Below, piece after piece: positions 16,765 through 24,930 of a DNA stretch of 45,865 nt (position 1 is the first letter of the stretch; each line of letters begins with the position of its first letter). The DNA is taken from NCBI GenBank assembly GCA_938049335.1, contig CALIYX010000028.1, forward strand, positions 1 through 45,865, in the 5' to 3' direction. The DNA is from an uncultured Clostridia bacterium. Lineage in GTDB: Bacteria; Bacillota; Clostridia; Peptostreptococcales; Anaerovoracaceae. Position numbers and translations under genes: made by a program. The notes beneath the pieces are model-generated. The model did no database searches. It was given only the letters and a program-made list of their open reading frames with translations, and was not told the DNA's origin.

Positions 16765-18429
16765 TTAGTCCACGAATACGCTTCCGCCGATGAATTCTCT
16801 TATTATCGAGTTATTAACTATAATATCATCGTTTTCTATAATACGGAAAAACTGCATGAATTGCAATAGCCTTTGTGCTTCTGCATACTCTTTATCCTGC
16901 TGAGAAATCTCTTTAATCAGCGGTTCCGCGTACTTTCTCAAAACAGAAATTTCATATATATGATAGGAGTTAAATAAGATATCAGCCTCTCCACTGTACG
17001 GAAAGATATTTTTCTCCTCGCCCGCTCTCACCTTCGGCCAGGTTGCGATAGTGTCCTTTGCACTGTACCCTCTAAACAAATTATCTCTAACTATTCTTCT
17101 AAGCATTCTCTCAAGAGTCGTCGGAACTCTATTGTGAACATCGATGTTTATTTGTGCAAGCGGGCTAATGTAGATTTTGAATTTCTCTTCCTTTGGTATA
17201 AGCTGAGTGAGTTTCTCATTAAGTCCGTGAATACCTTCTATTACAATAGGTTGATTCTCAGATATCGAGGTGATTCTCTTACCAAATATCTTCTGCCCCG
17301 TCATAAAATCAAAGCTTGGCAAATCTACACTCTTTCCTGCGAGCAGGTCATTCATATTGTTATTGAATAGCTCTATGTCTAGGGCTTCGAGATTTTCGTA
17401 ATCCTTTTCCCCATGTTCATCAAGCGGCGTATCTTCACGGTTCACAAAATAGTCATCTGTGCCAAGGTACAATGGATTTAGTCCATTTACTCTAAGCTGT
17501 ACACAAAGTCTCTGAGCAAAGGTAGTCTTGCCTGAAGACGATGGACCAGCAATCAAAATAATTCTCTTATGTTCCTTATTAATCATGTCCGCAATCTGAG
17601 CAATCTTCTTCTCGTGAAGCGCTTCAGAAAGCTGAATCAAATCCTTAGCCTCATCATTTGCGATTTTTTCATTTAAATCAGCTACATAGCTAACTCCTAG
17701 GAGCCTTTCCCAAACAGTCTGTTCCGCAAAGGCCTGATACATCCTTGTTTCATCAACAAACTCAGGCACGGCATTTGGATTTGACGGATGTGGAAATCTT
17801 AGCAAAATACCATTTCTGTACTTTCTAAGCTCAAATAGGTCAATATATCCAGATGAAGGCGCCATCAAAGTGTAATAGAAATCACGATAGCCATCAAGCT
17901 CATAGAAAAAGACTTGCGTGAGGTTTGGAGCAGTTTCAATTAGTCTAGCTCTTTCAAATCTACCATCCTTATGCAAGCATTCTATAGCGCTCTCCCTAGA
18001 TAGAACTTCTTTTCTAAAAGGAAGGTCAGCCTCCACAATTTCCCGCATTCTAGCCTCAATCTCAGAAATAAGCTCAGCATTAAGCTCTTTACTGGTATTT
18101 ACCTTAGTATAAAATCCCTTATTCAAAGAGTTTCTTATACTAACGTTTGCTTCCTCTCCAAGCACATCGCTGACCGCTTTGACATAAATCAAAGATAGGC
18201 TAGCCTGATATAAAATAGCAGCGGCCTCAGTCCTCATATCGAGAAGTTCGACCATGCATGGTTCATCTAGGGTATAGTTTAAATCTACAATTCTATTGTT
18301 CACCTTAGCCGCGAGAATCCTATACGGAAGTCCCTTTATTTCGTAGCAGAGGTTTTCTATAGATATACCTTGTCTTACATCATACTCCCTACTCTCGCCC
18401 TTAGGTTTTGTTATCAAATTAATCTTCAT
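16765..18429 (-). CDS. Nucleoside (uridine) kinase with ThrRS-like TGS and SAD front half
   Basis: This 554-aa protein starts with a TGS domain (residues 1-65). A segment resembling the editing-associated SAD domain of threonyl-tRNA synthetase follows (to about residue 240). The C-terminal half is a uridine-kinase/phosphoribulokinase-type P-loop domain: LIAGPSSSGKTTFAQRL near residue 292, DDYFVNREDTP, and IEGIHGLNEKL. The family is known but its substrate is not firmly established; phosphorylation of a nucleoside is likely. AGGATGTGG precedes the ATG and a promoter lies at 18476-18503. Grouping with a phosphate transporter may be meaningful. Confidence 0.88.
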   Translation of the reverse strand: MKINLITKPKGESREYDVRQGISIENLCYEIKGLPYRILAAKVNNRIVDLNYTLDEPCMVELLDMRTEAAAILYQASLSLIYVKAVSDVLGEEANVSIRNSLNKGFYTKVNTSKELNAELISEIEARMREIVEADLPFRKEVLSRESAIECLHKDGRFERARLIETAPNLTQVFFYELDGYRDFYYTLMAPSSGYIDLFELRKYRNGILLRFPHPSNPNAVPEFVDETRMYQAFAEQTVWERLLGVSYVADLNEKIANDEAKDLIQLSEALHEKKIAQIADMINKEHKRIILIAGPSSSGKTTFAQRLCVQLRVNGLNPLYLGTDDYFVNREDTPLDEHGEKDYENLEALDIELFNNNMNDLLAGKSVDLPSFDFMTGQKIFGKRITSISENQPIVIEGIHGLNEKLTQLIPKEEKFKIYISPLAQINIDVHNRVPTTLERMLRRIVRDNLFRGYSAKDTIATWPKVRAGEEKNIFPYSGEADILFNSYHIYEISVLRKYAEPLIKEISQQDKEYAEAQRLLQFMQFFRIIENDDIIVNNSIIREFIGGSVFVD

Positions 18430-18475
18430 ATTACCACATCCTGAATCCTGTAAAATTTACTGTCCATTAAATAAT

Positions 18476-18503
18476 ATTTTACCACAAAGCGCAAAATGAA
18501 CAA
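18476..18503 (-). promoter_or_regulatory. Promoter of the nucleoside kinase-Na/Pi operon
   Basis: On the minus strand TTGTTC (18498-18503), a 16-base spacer and TAAAAT (18476-18481) lie about 45 bases upstream of the nucleoside kinase ATG. This unit therefore need not depend on readthrough from the surface-protein gene. Confidence 0.5.
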
Positions 18504-18528
18504 GATTTCAGGCCTATTTTGTCTTCTA

Positions 18529-18835
18529 TCAAAAGAGCCTTGACCGTTCGAATAAACTTCTAAAGATAAACGGTGTCATGTATTAAACACTCCTTTTCTT
18601 GAAATCCTCTCCGTCGGCAAGGCCCTGATGTATTTAACTATTTAGTTTTTGTACAAGCTATTTAGCAGCTTTCTTTCTTCTTGAAAGTGCAGCAAAAGCA
18701 ATAGCTGCGCCAGCTCCTAGCACTGCGAATCCTGCAAGACCGCTTCCATCAAATGTGTTAGGTCCTGGTCTATTAGCATTTCCTGATCCGTTTGCTCTTG
18801 GGCTAACATTTGCAAAGTAGTAAACTGAGAAGTCA
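18529..18835. repeat. 307-bp direct repeat, copy A (3' end of surface-protein gene plus downstream flank)
   Basis: This segment recurs at 22702-23008 in the same orientation, offset by 4173 bases, with only three differing positions that I could count by eye. It covers the last 58 codons plus stop of the surface-protein gene and 129 bases beyond the stop. On the minus strand the flank contains GCCTTG-CCG and CGG-CAAGGC arms that can pair across about 80 bases, and a 16-codon reading frame with AAGGAG before its ATG. Confidence 0.95.
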
Positions 18836-20979
18836 TCGTTCTCAAATGTTACAGTCTTGCCGCTTATTGAAGTAGCCGGAATCTCCTCAAGTGTTCCATC
18901 ATGCTTCTCGTGGAATATGTGTAGATTCTTTGGCTCAAGATTCTTAAGCTCAACAGTTACGCGCTGCTTTCCATTTGGCTTAACTCTGTCGCCATTTGCA
19001 TTTACAAAGTAGATATCATATGCTTCGTACTCATCAGCCTTGTATCCCTTAAGATCCTTCTCTACCTTTACAATCTTAGCTGTTAGCTTAAGATCTTCCT
19101 TCTCGCCTGGCTTTGATGGATCTGGCTGTGGCTGTGGTTCAGGTTTTGGTTCAGGCTTAGGCTGTGGCTGTGGCTCTGGCTTTGGTTCCTCCTGCTTCTT
19201 AGGGGAAATAGTTGCCTTTACACTTGGATAACCATCTGAAACAAGCTCAATTTCATAACTTCCGTCTTCTCCCTTTGTGAAGATAGGAGTCTTTACTCCA
19301 CCCTTACCTGAGATTTCAGCGTTGAAGTTAACTGTTTGATCATCTCCAAAGATTAGCTTAGCAAGATCACGACCTCTTAGAGGCTTTCCATCTACAAGCA
19401 CACTTGAAATGCTTGCATAGTATGTATCCTTATCAAGGTCAGCTGGTAGAACAAGCTTATTCTTCTCAATCTTTACAGATCCATCTGCGTGGTTTGACTT
19501 AAGCTGGAAGTTTGCCTGCAAATCACCATACTTCTCAGATGTGAACACTGCAGTGTATGCACCAATTCCAGTGTTATCTGTTTTCTTAAATGTAATCTTA
19601 TCCCCTGAAACAGTGTAATCCTTACCCTCTTCTAGAACAGTTCTACCCTTTTTAACTGCGCTTAGCTTATATGCTGCATCGGCTGGTGCATTTACCTTAG
19701 ATGTAACTGCTACATCCTCGCTAAATACAGCATTGTTTACACTTGCACTAGCATCTGCACCTGGAATCTTCTTGCAGAGAAGTGATGTCTTTACAACTAC
19801 ATCGTCTCCATCATGCACCATGTATCTAATCTCAGTAATTGTCTTACCCTCGATGCTTGTGTACGCCTTGTAGTTTACACGGTTTCCATGTGGCTCTACG
19901 AAGTCTGGCTTAACTGCAAAAGAAATCTCATTTGTTTTAACCCAGATATTCTCAAGATGCTTCATAGCGTACATGCTTCCGTCAGATGTCTTTAGGAGAA
20001 CTCCATCTACATCCTTAGCTGCAGGAAGACCCTCTCCACTTAGGTTTATGCCGTAGTTTCCATATCTGTTTATTGTGCTAATTGTTGCAGTAGCAGAGTT
20101 AACAACTGTTCCGTCACCCTTTGTTGCTGTCAAAGTTCCGTCGCCATTGATTACCTTGTATTCCTTAGGCTGCGCGTTACCTTCATTTAGCGTCATATTC
20201 TTTACGATGTCAAAGAGTGGGTTCTTAGAAGTCTTGCCATCAGCAATAGCCTTCTTAACCTTGTCATAAAGAGCCTTGTCTATTGCAACATTTACATCCT
20301 TAACACCTAAGATCTTACCTGAGCCATCCTCGTTTACTGAGTTATATGTAGTTGGGAAGAAGCTCTTGAACTTATTCTTAGTTGAGCTTGTTACAGCATC
20401 GTACATGCCATCTGCTCTTAGGCTTGCTGCCTTATCAACAGCATCTGCATTAAGATCATTTGACACAGCTGTAAGGTTATTTAGCTCTCCATAATAGAAA
20501 TCTGCGTATGGGAGATTTACCTTTCCATATAGAGTCTTAGATTCTTCAACTGGTTCAGCCTTAGTTGCTGCATCAGCCTTCTTTAGCTCTATTCTGATAG
20601 CATCCTTGCAAGCCTGAGTTGTATATGTAGCTCCAGTCTTAGCGTCTAGTCCATTGATTGTATCTAGTGTTGCTGGCTTACCCTCAAGGGTTTTAATTCT
20701 TCGCTTTGCCATTCCCTTGTATCCCCAGTTGGAGTTGTCCATTCCTGGAGTCTCAATATTGATGTTTGCAAACTTTCCGTTCTTTACATCAAAGCTTACA
20801 TCTACTCTGTATCCGTACCAGTCACCGCCTGGTTCTTCCGCTCTAGTTGATGCTGCTGTGTATGACTTATCTGCTGCAACCTCATCACCAGTTATAGCAT
20901 ACGCGCCCTGAACGCCTGCACTCACAAGCATTGCGCATGAAAGCAAGATCGCCAGAGGTCTCTTTCGCATTCTTACCAT
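18658..20979 (-). CDS. Surface protein with FMN-binding domain, Tp47-like region and C-terminal anchor
   Basis: This 773-aa exported protein has a signal peptide (residues 1-28, cut after AYA). An FMN_bind domain (about 38-135) follows, with the flavin-acceptor motif DAKTGAT (Thr118), where ApbE would attach FMN. Residues about 150-210 (PYADFYYGELNN..., RADGMYDAVTSST) resemble the start of the treponemal Tp47 lipoprotein, and the middle continues in a similar beta-rich style. A Pro/Lys/Glu spacer (594-626) and a surface beta domain (629-725) precede PNTFDG, a hydrophobic helix (748-766) and a basic tail. That resembles a sortase signal but is not LPXTG. AGGAGG precedes the ATG. A redox role outside the cell is inferred. 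Confidence 0.87.
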   Translation of the reverse strand: MVRMRKRPLAILLSCAMLVSAGVQGAYAITGDEVAADKSYTAASTRAEEPGGDWYGYRVDVSFDVKNGKFANINIETPGMDNSNWGYKGMAKRRIKTLEGKPATLDTINGLDAKTGATYTTQACKDAIRIELKKADAATKAEPVEESKTLYGKVNLPYADFYYGELNNLTAVSNDLNADAVDKAASLRADGMYDAVTSSTKNKFKSFFPTTYNSVNEDGSGKILGVKDVNVAIDKALYDKVKKAIADGKTSKNPLFDIVKNMTLNEGNAQPKEYKVINGDGTLTATKGDGTVVNSATATISTINRYGNYGINLSGEGLPAAKDVDGVLLKTSDGSMYAMKHLENIWVKTNEISFAVKPDFVEPHGNRVNYKAYTSIEGKTITEIRYMVHDGDDVVVKTSLLCKKIPGADASASVNNAVFSEDVAVTSKVNAPADAAYKLSAVKKGRTVLEEGKDYTVSGDKITFKKTDNTGIGAYTAVFTSEKYGDLQANFQLKSNHADGSVKIEKNKLVLPADLDKDTYYASISSVLVDGKPLRGRDLAKLIFGDDQTVNFNAEISGKGGVKTPIFTKGEDGSYEIELVSDGYPSVKATISPKKQEEPKPEPQPQPKPEPKPEPQPQPDPSKPGEKEDLKLTAKIVKVEKDLKGYKADEYEAYDIYFVNANGDRVKPNGKQRVTVELKNLEPKNLHIFHEKHDGTLEEIPATSISGKTVTFENDDFSVYYFANVSPRANGSGNANRPGPNTFDGSGLAGFAVLGAGAAIAFAALSRRKKAAK

Positions 20980-21010
20980 AAAATTCCTCCTGTGTAGTTA
21001 AATCGATATA

Positions 21011-21093
21011 CTTATTGTTAGTTAATTTTAACTTATGTTTGCATAAGGCAACTATCGTTTGCCTTTAGCAACTATTGTTAGCATTAACTAACA
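21011..21093. promoter_or_regulatory. Cluster of short palindromes upstream of the surface-protein gene
   Basis: Within about 80 bases lie AGTTAATTTTAACT (21020-21033), AAGGCAA-7-TTGCCTT (21045-21065) and TGTTAG-6-CTAACA (21076-21093). TTGTTAG occurs twice on the plus strand. The spacing puts them 40-115 bases before the surface-protein start, where operators or a leader hairpin would act. The regulator is unknown; the half-sites recall Rex (TTGTTAA) but the spacing does not fit. Confidence 0.4.
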
Positions 21094-21197
21094 TCCATAT
21101 CATATCACAATAAACTCTAAATAAGCAAGTGAATTTTATATCGAAGTTTGCTTATATTCTCAATCAAAGCGCATAGCTCAAACACTTGCAAAACTAA

Positions 21198-21425
21198 CTA
21201 TTCTGATTCATTCTGGAACGCCTCTACAACGCTCTCAATCTCCTGTCTTGTCAAAGTGATTCCACGGCTCATTCTCTCGTGCTGCTCATCCCAATCTCTG
21301 ATATCATATTTAGGCGGCTGATCATTCCATGATACGATGTTCAACTCCTTAGTCCAACCTCTATCATTTCTGTTTATAACTCCAATGTGCTTTACTATCT
21401 CAAATTTAATAGGTGTTCCTGCCAT
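21198..21425 (-). CDS. YdbC/PC4-like single-stranded DNA-binding protein
   Basis: This 75-aa protein matches the bacterial PC4 (p15) homologue family typified by Lactococcus YdbC. It shows FEIVKHIGVINRNDRGWTKELNIVSWN, then PPKYDIRDWDEQHERMSRGITLTRQEIESV. The fold is a small beta sheet plus helix that dimerises and binds single-stranded DNA; the cellular job in bacteria is unclear. AAAAGGAG precedes the ATG, and it has its own promoter (21467-21495). It stands alone in a variable island. Confidence 0.88.
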   Translation of the reverse strand: MAGTPIKFEIVKHIGVINRNDRGWTKELNIVSWNDQPPKYDIRDWDEQHERMSRGITLTRQEIESVVEAFQNESE

Positions 21426-21466
21426 CTTATTTCTCCTTTTCTTAGCATTCTCTCATCCCTATGATA

Positions 21467-21495
21467 TTAATATCAACTTCCCCATAGACGGTCAA
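21467..21495 (-). promoter_or_regulatory. Promoter of the YdbC-like gene
   Basis: On the minus strand TTGACC (21490-21495), a 17-base spacer and TATTAA (21467-21472) lie about 40 bases before the start codon. Confidence 0.6.
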
Positions 21496-21612
21496 GCTTT
21501 TTTAAAATTTCCCAAACAATGTAAATTCGGCACATGCGAGCTTTTATGTATAATTCTTCACTTGATTAAAGATATAACAAAATATATAATAGGCTAAAGT
21601 CCAGCGGTGTGA

Positions 21613-21699
21613 TGTCATCTGAAAGAAAATATAGAAAATGAATCTGATTCATTTAAAGATTTTTTTGCTATTCGTATAAGAGCTGAAGGTATAGAATAA
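21613..21699 (+). pseudogene. Possible C-terminal remnant of a lost gene
   Basis: A frame without a start codon reads CHLKENIENESDSFKDFFAI and continues through about nine more codons to a TAA at 21697-21699, 17 bases before the next ATG. An in-frame TGA lies immediately upstream. Close spacing to the following gene looks like a toxin-immunity or other operon whose first gene has mostly been deleted. This is a weak call that rests on coding-like composition only. Confidence 0.25.
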
Positions 21700-21716
21700 A
21701 ATAAGAAAGGAAATAT

Positions 21717-22130
21717 ATGGATTTTATAGTAGCCGAAGAAGGTGTACCTGTAAGTGTAGGTGCATATGGAGCGAAAATCGTATATTATGGAAGTGAGATT
21801 GTATTAAACTATGAGACTGAGCCGCCAATGGGGGATTTTATTTTTTCGGCCAAACTTCCCTTATTGAATAGAGAAATTCCTTTTTGGATGTATGGAAGAA
21901 AGCTTGTATTTTTAGATGCATACTATGTTTTGGTAGAGATGGTTGAGAAGAAAACCTGGGATCCTATAACAACTGTAATTATAAATATTCATACGGGAAA
22001 ATATGCAAGTCTTGGAAATTGGTATACTGATATATCTGTGGAGCATGACGTTGTACTTAAAAATAGATTTGATGGAAACAGTATGACTTTAAAAGGTGTA
22101 GATGATTTAAACTGGATAAATATTGAATAA
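21717..22130 (+). CDS. Uncharacterised 137-aa protein, immunity-like context
   Basis: I do not recognise the family. The protein is soluble, strand-rich and aromatic (IVYYGSEIVLNYETEPPMGDF, FWMYGRKLVFLDAYYVLV, IHTGKYASLGNWYTDI), with no signal peptide. The architecture of small beta-rich proteins beside gene remnants is common among orphan immunity proteins, but this is inference. AAGGAAAT precedes the ATG by 5 bases. Base composition is more A/T-rich than the core genes, hinting at transfer. The next gene starts 21 bases later. Confidence 0.6.
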   Translation: MDFIVAEEGVPVSVGAYGAKIVYYGSEIVLNYETEPPMGDFIFSAKLPLLNREIPFWMYGRKLVFLDAYYVLVEMVEKKTWDPITTVIINIHTGKYASLGNWYTDISVEHDVVLKNRFDGNSMTLKGVDDLNWINIE

Positions 22131-22151
22131 AAATACGAGTAGGTGATAGAT

Positions 22152-22565
22152 ATGAAAAATAAAAGATATTTTGTCGTTCCAGCAGCTCTAGCTTTGCTCG
22201 GTGGACTTTACTTAATTAGCAAACAATCAGACGGACTTTTGGCATCTGAACGCATAGAGATTGCAATTCGCTCCAAGAACTTTGTGCATAATTTCAACCG
22301 CGGTGATTTTGATGCATGCTATAATAGCCTTTCTTCTGACATGCAGGAGAAGACAAGTATAGAAAGACTACATGCTATGCTAGATCCTATACTTGGATTC
22401 CTTGGTAGTTTTGAGGAGTTTAGAGGTGGAAGCATTTCAAGAGAAAGACACTCAGGTTCGAGCACATATGTGTGTAATTTGAAATGCGACTATGAGAACG
22501 GTCGTGCAATATTTACTATCATTCTCAATGAGAAGATGGAAATAGTTAACCTTTATATAAAATAG
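22152..22565 (+). CDS. Membrane-anchored or exported protein resembling DUF3887
   Basis: This 137-aa protein begins KNKRYFVVPAALALLGGLYLI, a signal anchor or uncleaved signal peptide. Its body, FVHNFNRGDFDACYNSLSSDMQEK then LHAMLDPILGFLGSF, resembles the NTF2-like DUF3887 domain, in which a short helical cone packs against a sheet. Function is unknown. AGGTGA precedes the ATG; a GTG three codons earlier overlaps that site and is unlikely. It probably shares a transcript with the 137-aa gene upstream and ends at a terminator. Confidence 0.65.
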   Translation: MKNKRYFVVPAALALLGGLYLISKQSDGLLASERIEIAIRSKNFVHNFNRGDFDACYNSLSSDMQEKTSIERLHAMLDPILGFLGSFEEFRGGSISRERHSGSSTYVCNLKCDYENGRAIFTIILNEKMEIVNLYIK

Positions 22566-22609
22566 AATAGAAGCAACACAATTAAATATAACATTATGAC
22601 AATGTAATT

Positions 22610-22647
22610 AAAGCACTTCAAGTGGAAAATAACTGGAGTGCTTTTTG
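22610..22647 (+). terminator. Intrinsic terminator after the DUF3887-like gene
   Basis: AAAGCACTTCA (22610-22620) pairs with TGGAGTGCTTT (22634-22644, one G-T pair) and runs into TTTTT. Confidence 0.75.
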
Positions 22648-22701
22648 AATATTTAGTTTCTAATTTAAGTTAAATATATTTAATTAATAATATATATAGT
22701 T

Positions 22702-23008
22702 TCAAAAGAGCCTTGACCGTTCGAATAAACTTCAAAAGATAAACGGTGTCATGTACTAAACACTCCTTTTCTTGAAATCCTCTCCGTCGGCAAGGCCCTG
22801 ATGTATTTAACTATTTAGTTTTTGTACAAGCTATTTAGCAGCTTTCTTTCTTCTTGAAAGTGCAGCAAAAGCAATAGCTGCGCCAGCTCCTAGCACTGCG
22901 AATCCTGCAAGACCGCTTCCATCAAATGTGTTAGGTCCTGGTCTATTAGCATTTCCTGATCCGTTTGCTCTTGGGCTAACATTTGCAAAGTAGTAAACTG
23001 AGAAATCA
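22702..23008. repeat. 307-bp direct repeat, copy B
   Basis: This is a near-identical copy of 18529-18835. The stretch from 22566 to 23110 has no intact gene: it holds a terminator, this repeat, and about 100 bases of A/T-rich sequence before the EamA stop. Identity begins abruptly at 22702 and ends at 23008, mid-gene relative to the surface protein. One difference turns codon 7 of the 16-codon flank frame of copy A into a stop. Confidence 0.95.
22831..23008 (-). pseudogene. Truncated 3' copy of the surface-protein gene
   Basis: The in-frame translation gives DFSVYYFANVSPRANG, the PNTFDG motif, the hydrophobic helix and the basic tail of the surface protein, ending at the same stop. There is no start codon and an in-frame TAG lies 12 bases upstream of the GAT codon that begins this motif. 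It is a dead fragment from partial duplication, or what remains of a second full gene after deletion. Confidence 0.9.
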
Positions 23009-23110
23009 AGTCTATTCTATTGTACGTATTAGCTTCACTTTTACATCCTAGAACAATCATAAATTTTTTATAACACCTCACAACTCCTTTAACCACAAAT
23101 AAACATGTGA

Positions 23111-24079
23111 TTATTCATAGTTGCTTTTTTTATTTCTGTGGAATATATCAGAGGCAATAGAAATTACTGAGCCTATCAAGACAAGTGTAATTCCAAGCAC
23201 CATATTAAGTGGAATTACTTCGTGGATAATAACTACTGCAAGTATTGGAGCAAGTATAGGTTTAATGAAAAAAACAAGAGAGACAGTTTGAGCTTCGCAG
23301 TACTCCATTGCGAGGAAGTAACATAGATATCCACATCCTGTAACTGCAATTGATACATAGATAATGCCTGGAATAGCATCTATACCTATCCCTTTGATAA
23401 ACGGTACTTTAGCAAAGCTTTCAAGTCCGACTCTATCCAAGAAGTTCGCTAAAATTTTTATATGTGATAAACCCATATAAATAGCCATCTGAATAGCTGC
23501 GGTCAAAGAGCAAATACATGTCGTAACGACTCCACCATATTTTTGGCTCTCCTCCTTGCCTAAGACACCATATAATGCAAATGCAAGTGCAGAAAGAAGG
23601 CTTAGGCTCGCTCCCACGACACTAATATGAGCATTCCAAGGTTGTATAATTGCTAAAACTCCAGCAATCTGGAAGATAAGTGCATAAATAGTCTTCCTCT
23701 CTATCGCTTCTCCTAAAATCGGTACTGCAAGTATGGTTACAAATACGGTATTTGTACTAAATAGCACTGATACAACTGATGCTTTTGTATATATAACTGC
23801 CATCTGAAAGATATTCATGCCTAGAAATATCCCTATAAAAGCAATCAAAGTAAGCTTTATAAAATGTTTTCCAGTAACACTTTGATTATCCTTTTTGAGC
23901 TTCATCAAAGCAAAAGGCAGCAATGCAATGCCGCCTATCAAAAATCTTATCATCGTGAGCTGCATGGGATTGAATCCCTTTGATGTATATTTCAGCCCTA
24001 TCTCCATTGTGCTAAATAGCACTGTTGCAAATGCTATATAAATATATCCTTTTATTTTACTATATCCTTCATCGTTCAT
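23111..24079 (-). CDS. EamA-family (DMT superfamily) metabolite transporter
   Basis: This 322-aa inner-membrane protein has ten predicted helices in two EamA repeats (about 10-145 and 160-310). The first helix carries AFATVLFSTMEIGLKY and the fourth region FSTNTVFVTILAVPILGEAIERK; the repeat partner is FFIKPILAPILAVVIIHEVIPLN. Substrates vary widely in this family and cannot be predicted. I choose the ATG at 24079 (MNDEGYS) with AGGTG 9 bases upstream; a GTG three codons earlier is possible. It lies 16 bases after exonuclease III on the same strand. Confidence 0.87.
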   Translation of the reverse strand: MNDEGYSKIKGYIYIAFATVLFSTMEIGLKYTSKGFNPMQLTMIRFLIGGIALLPFALMKLKKDNQSVTGKHFIKLTLIAFIGIFLGMNIFQMAVIYTKASVVSVLFSTNTVFVTILAVPILGEAIERKTIYALIFQIAGVLAIIQPWNAHISVVGASLSLLSALAFALYGVLGKEESQKYGGVVTTCICSLTAAIQMAIYMGLSHIKILANFLDRVGLESFAKVPFIKGIGIDAIPGIIYVSIAVTGCGYLCYFLAMEYCEAQTVSLVFFIKPILAPILAVVIIHEVIPLNMVLGITLVLIGSVISIASDIFHRNKKSNYE

Positions 24080-24095
24080 CTTCCACACCTAGTAC

Positions 24096-24845
24096 TTATA
24101 TATCGAGCTCAAGGCTTACCGGGCAGTGATCGCTTCCTAAAACATCTGGGTGGATTGCTGCCTCTTTGATTTTGTCCTTAAGTCCTTCGTCAACAACAAA
24201 GTAGTCTATACGCCACCCTGTATTGTTTTTTCTGGCATTTCCTCTGTATGACCACCAGCTGTAGGCCCCTTCCTGCTCAGGGTATAGGTGTCTGAATGTA
24301 TCAATAAAGCCAGCTCCAAGAAGCTCAGTCATCTTTGCTCTTTCCTCATCAGAGAAGCCTGGGTTTCCGCGGTTTGTCTTAGGATTCTTAAGGTCAATTT
24401 CCTCATGCGCAACGTTGAGATCTCCGCACATTACAACATGCTTTTTCTTCGCAAGTTCGCTTACCATTGCTCTGAGGTCGTCCTCCCACTTCATTCTGTA
24501 CTCTAGCCTCTTCAGCTCAGGCTGTGCATTAGGGACATACACATTAAGCAGATAGAACTTATCATATTCTAGAAGCACCGCTCTTCCCTCATCGTCGTGT
24601 CCCTCAAAATTATATGTCACGCTTAGTGGCTCATGCTTAGTAAAGATTGCAGTTCCCGAATATCCCTTCTTCTCAGCATATGAATAGTACTGCTTATATC
24701 CTGGCAAATCAACCTCTGCCTGCCCTTCCTGCATCTTGGTCTCCTGAATACAAAAGAAATCTGCATCAAAATCCTTTACTATATCTTCAAATCCCTTTTT
24801 GAGAACCGCTCTAAGTCCATTAACATTCCATGAAACAAATTTCAT
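24096..24845 (-). CDS. xth: Exodeoxyribonuclease III / AP endonuclease
   Basis: This 249-aa Mg-dependent base-excision repair enzyme cuts at abasic sites and removes 3' blocks. Motifs are MKFVSWNVNGLRA, CIQETKMQ (metal Glu), GYSGTAIFTK, MCGDLNVAHEEIDL (Asp/Asn), WSYRGNARKNNTGWRIDYF and LGSDHCPVSLEL (catalytic His). The start at MKFVSWN has GGAG 7 bases upstream; the longer ORF adds seven basic residues over the ribosome site. The following EamA gene probably shares its transcript. Confidence 0.95.
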   Translation of the reverse strand: MKFVSWNVNGLRAVLKKGFEDIVKDFDADFFCIQETKMQEGQAEVDLPGYKQYYSYAEKKGYSGTAIFTKHEPLSVTYNFEGHDDEGRAVLLEYDKFYLLNVYVPNAQPELKRLEYRMKWEDDLRAMVSELAKKKHVVMCGDLNVAHEEIDLKNPKTNRGNPGFSDEERAKMTELLGAGFIDTFRHLYPEQEGAYSWWSYRGNARKNNTGWRIDYFVVDEGLKDKIKEAAIHPDVLGSDHCPVSLELDI

Positions 24846-24930
24846 CCGTTTTCTCCTTTTGATCAATTACTTTCTTAAATATCTCAGGTGCGCATTGTAA
24901 ACACGCCATTTAATACATACCCCTCAAAGC

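Noticed and set aside
18658..20755. Canonical LPXTG wall-sorting signal in the surface protein
   Set aside because: The tail has PNTFDG before the hydrophobic helix instead of LPXTG, so I describe it as anchor-like and do not claim a known sortase class.
21003..21100. Rex operators before the surface-protein gene
   Set aside because: TTGTTAG words are present, but the inverted half-sites are spaced by six bases and differ from TTGTTAA-N4-TTAACAA, so I list them only as unknown palindromes.
21337..21597. An 86-codon plus-strand frame over the start of the YdbC-like gene
   Set aside because: It is antisense to a recognisable gene and its promoter and matches no family.
22890..23096. A 68-codon minus-strand frame running through repeat copy B
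   Set aside because: It reads the duplicated surface-protein segment in a different frame from the real gene and ends inside it; it is a by-product of the duplication.
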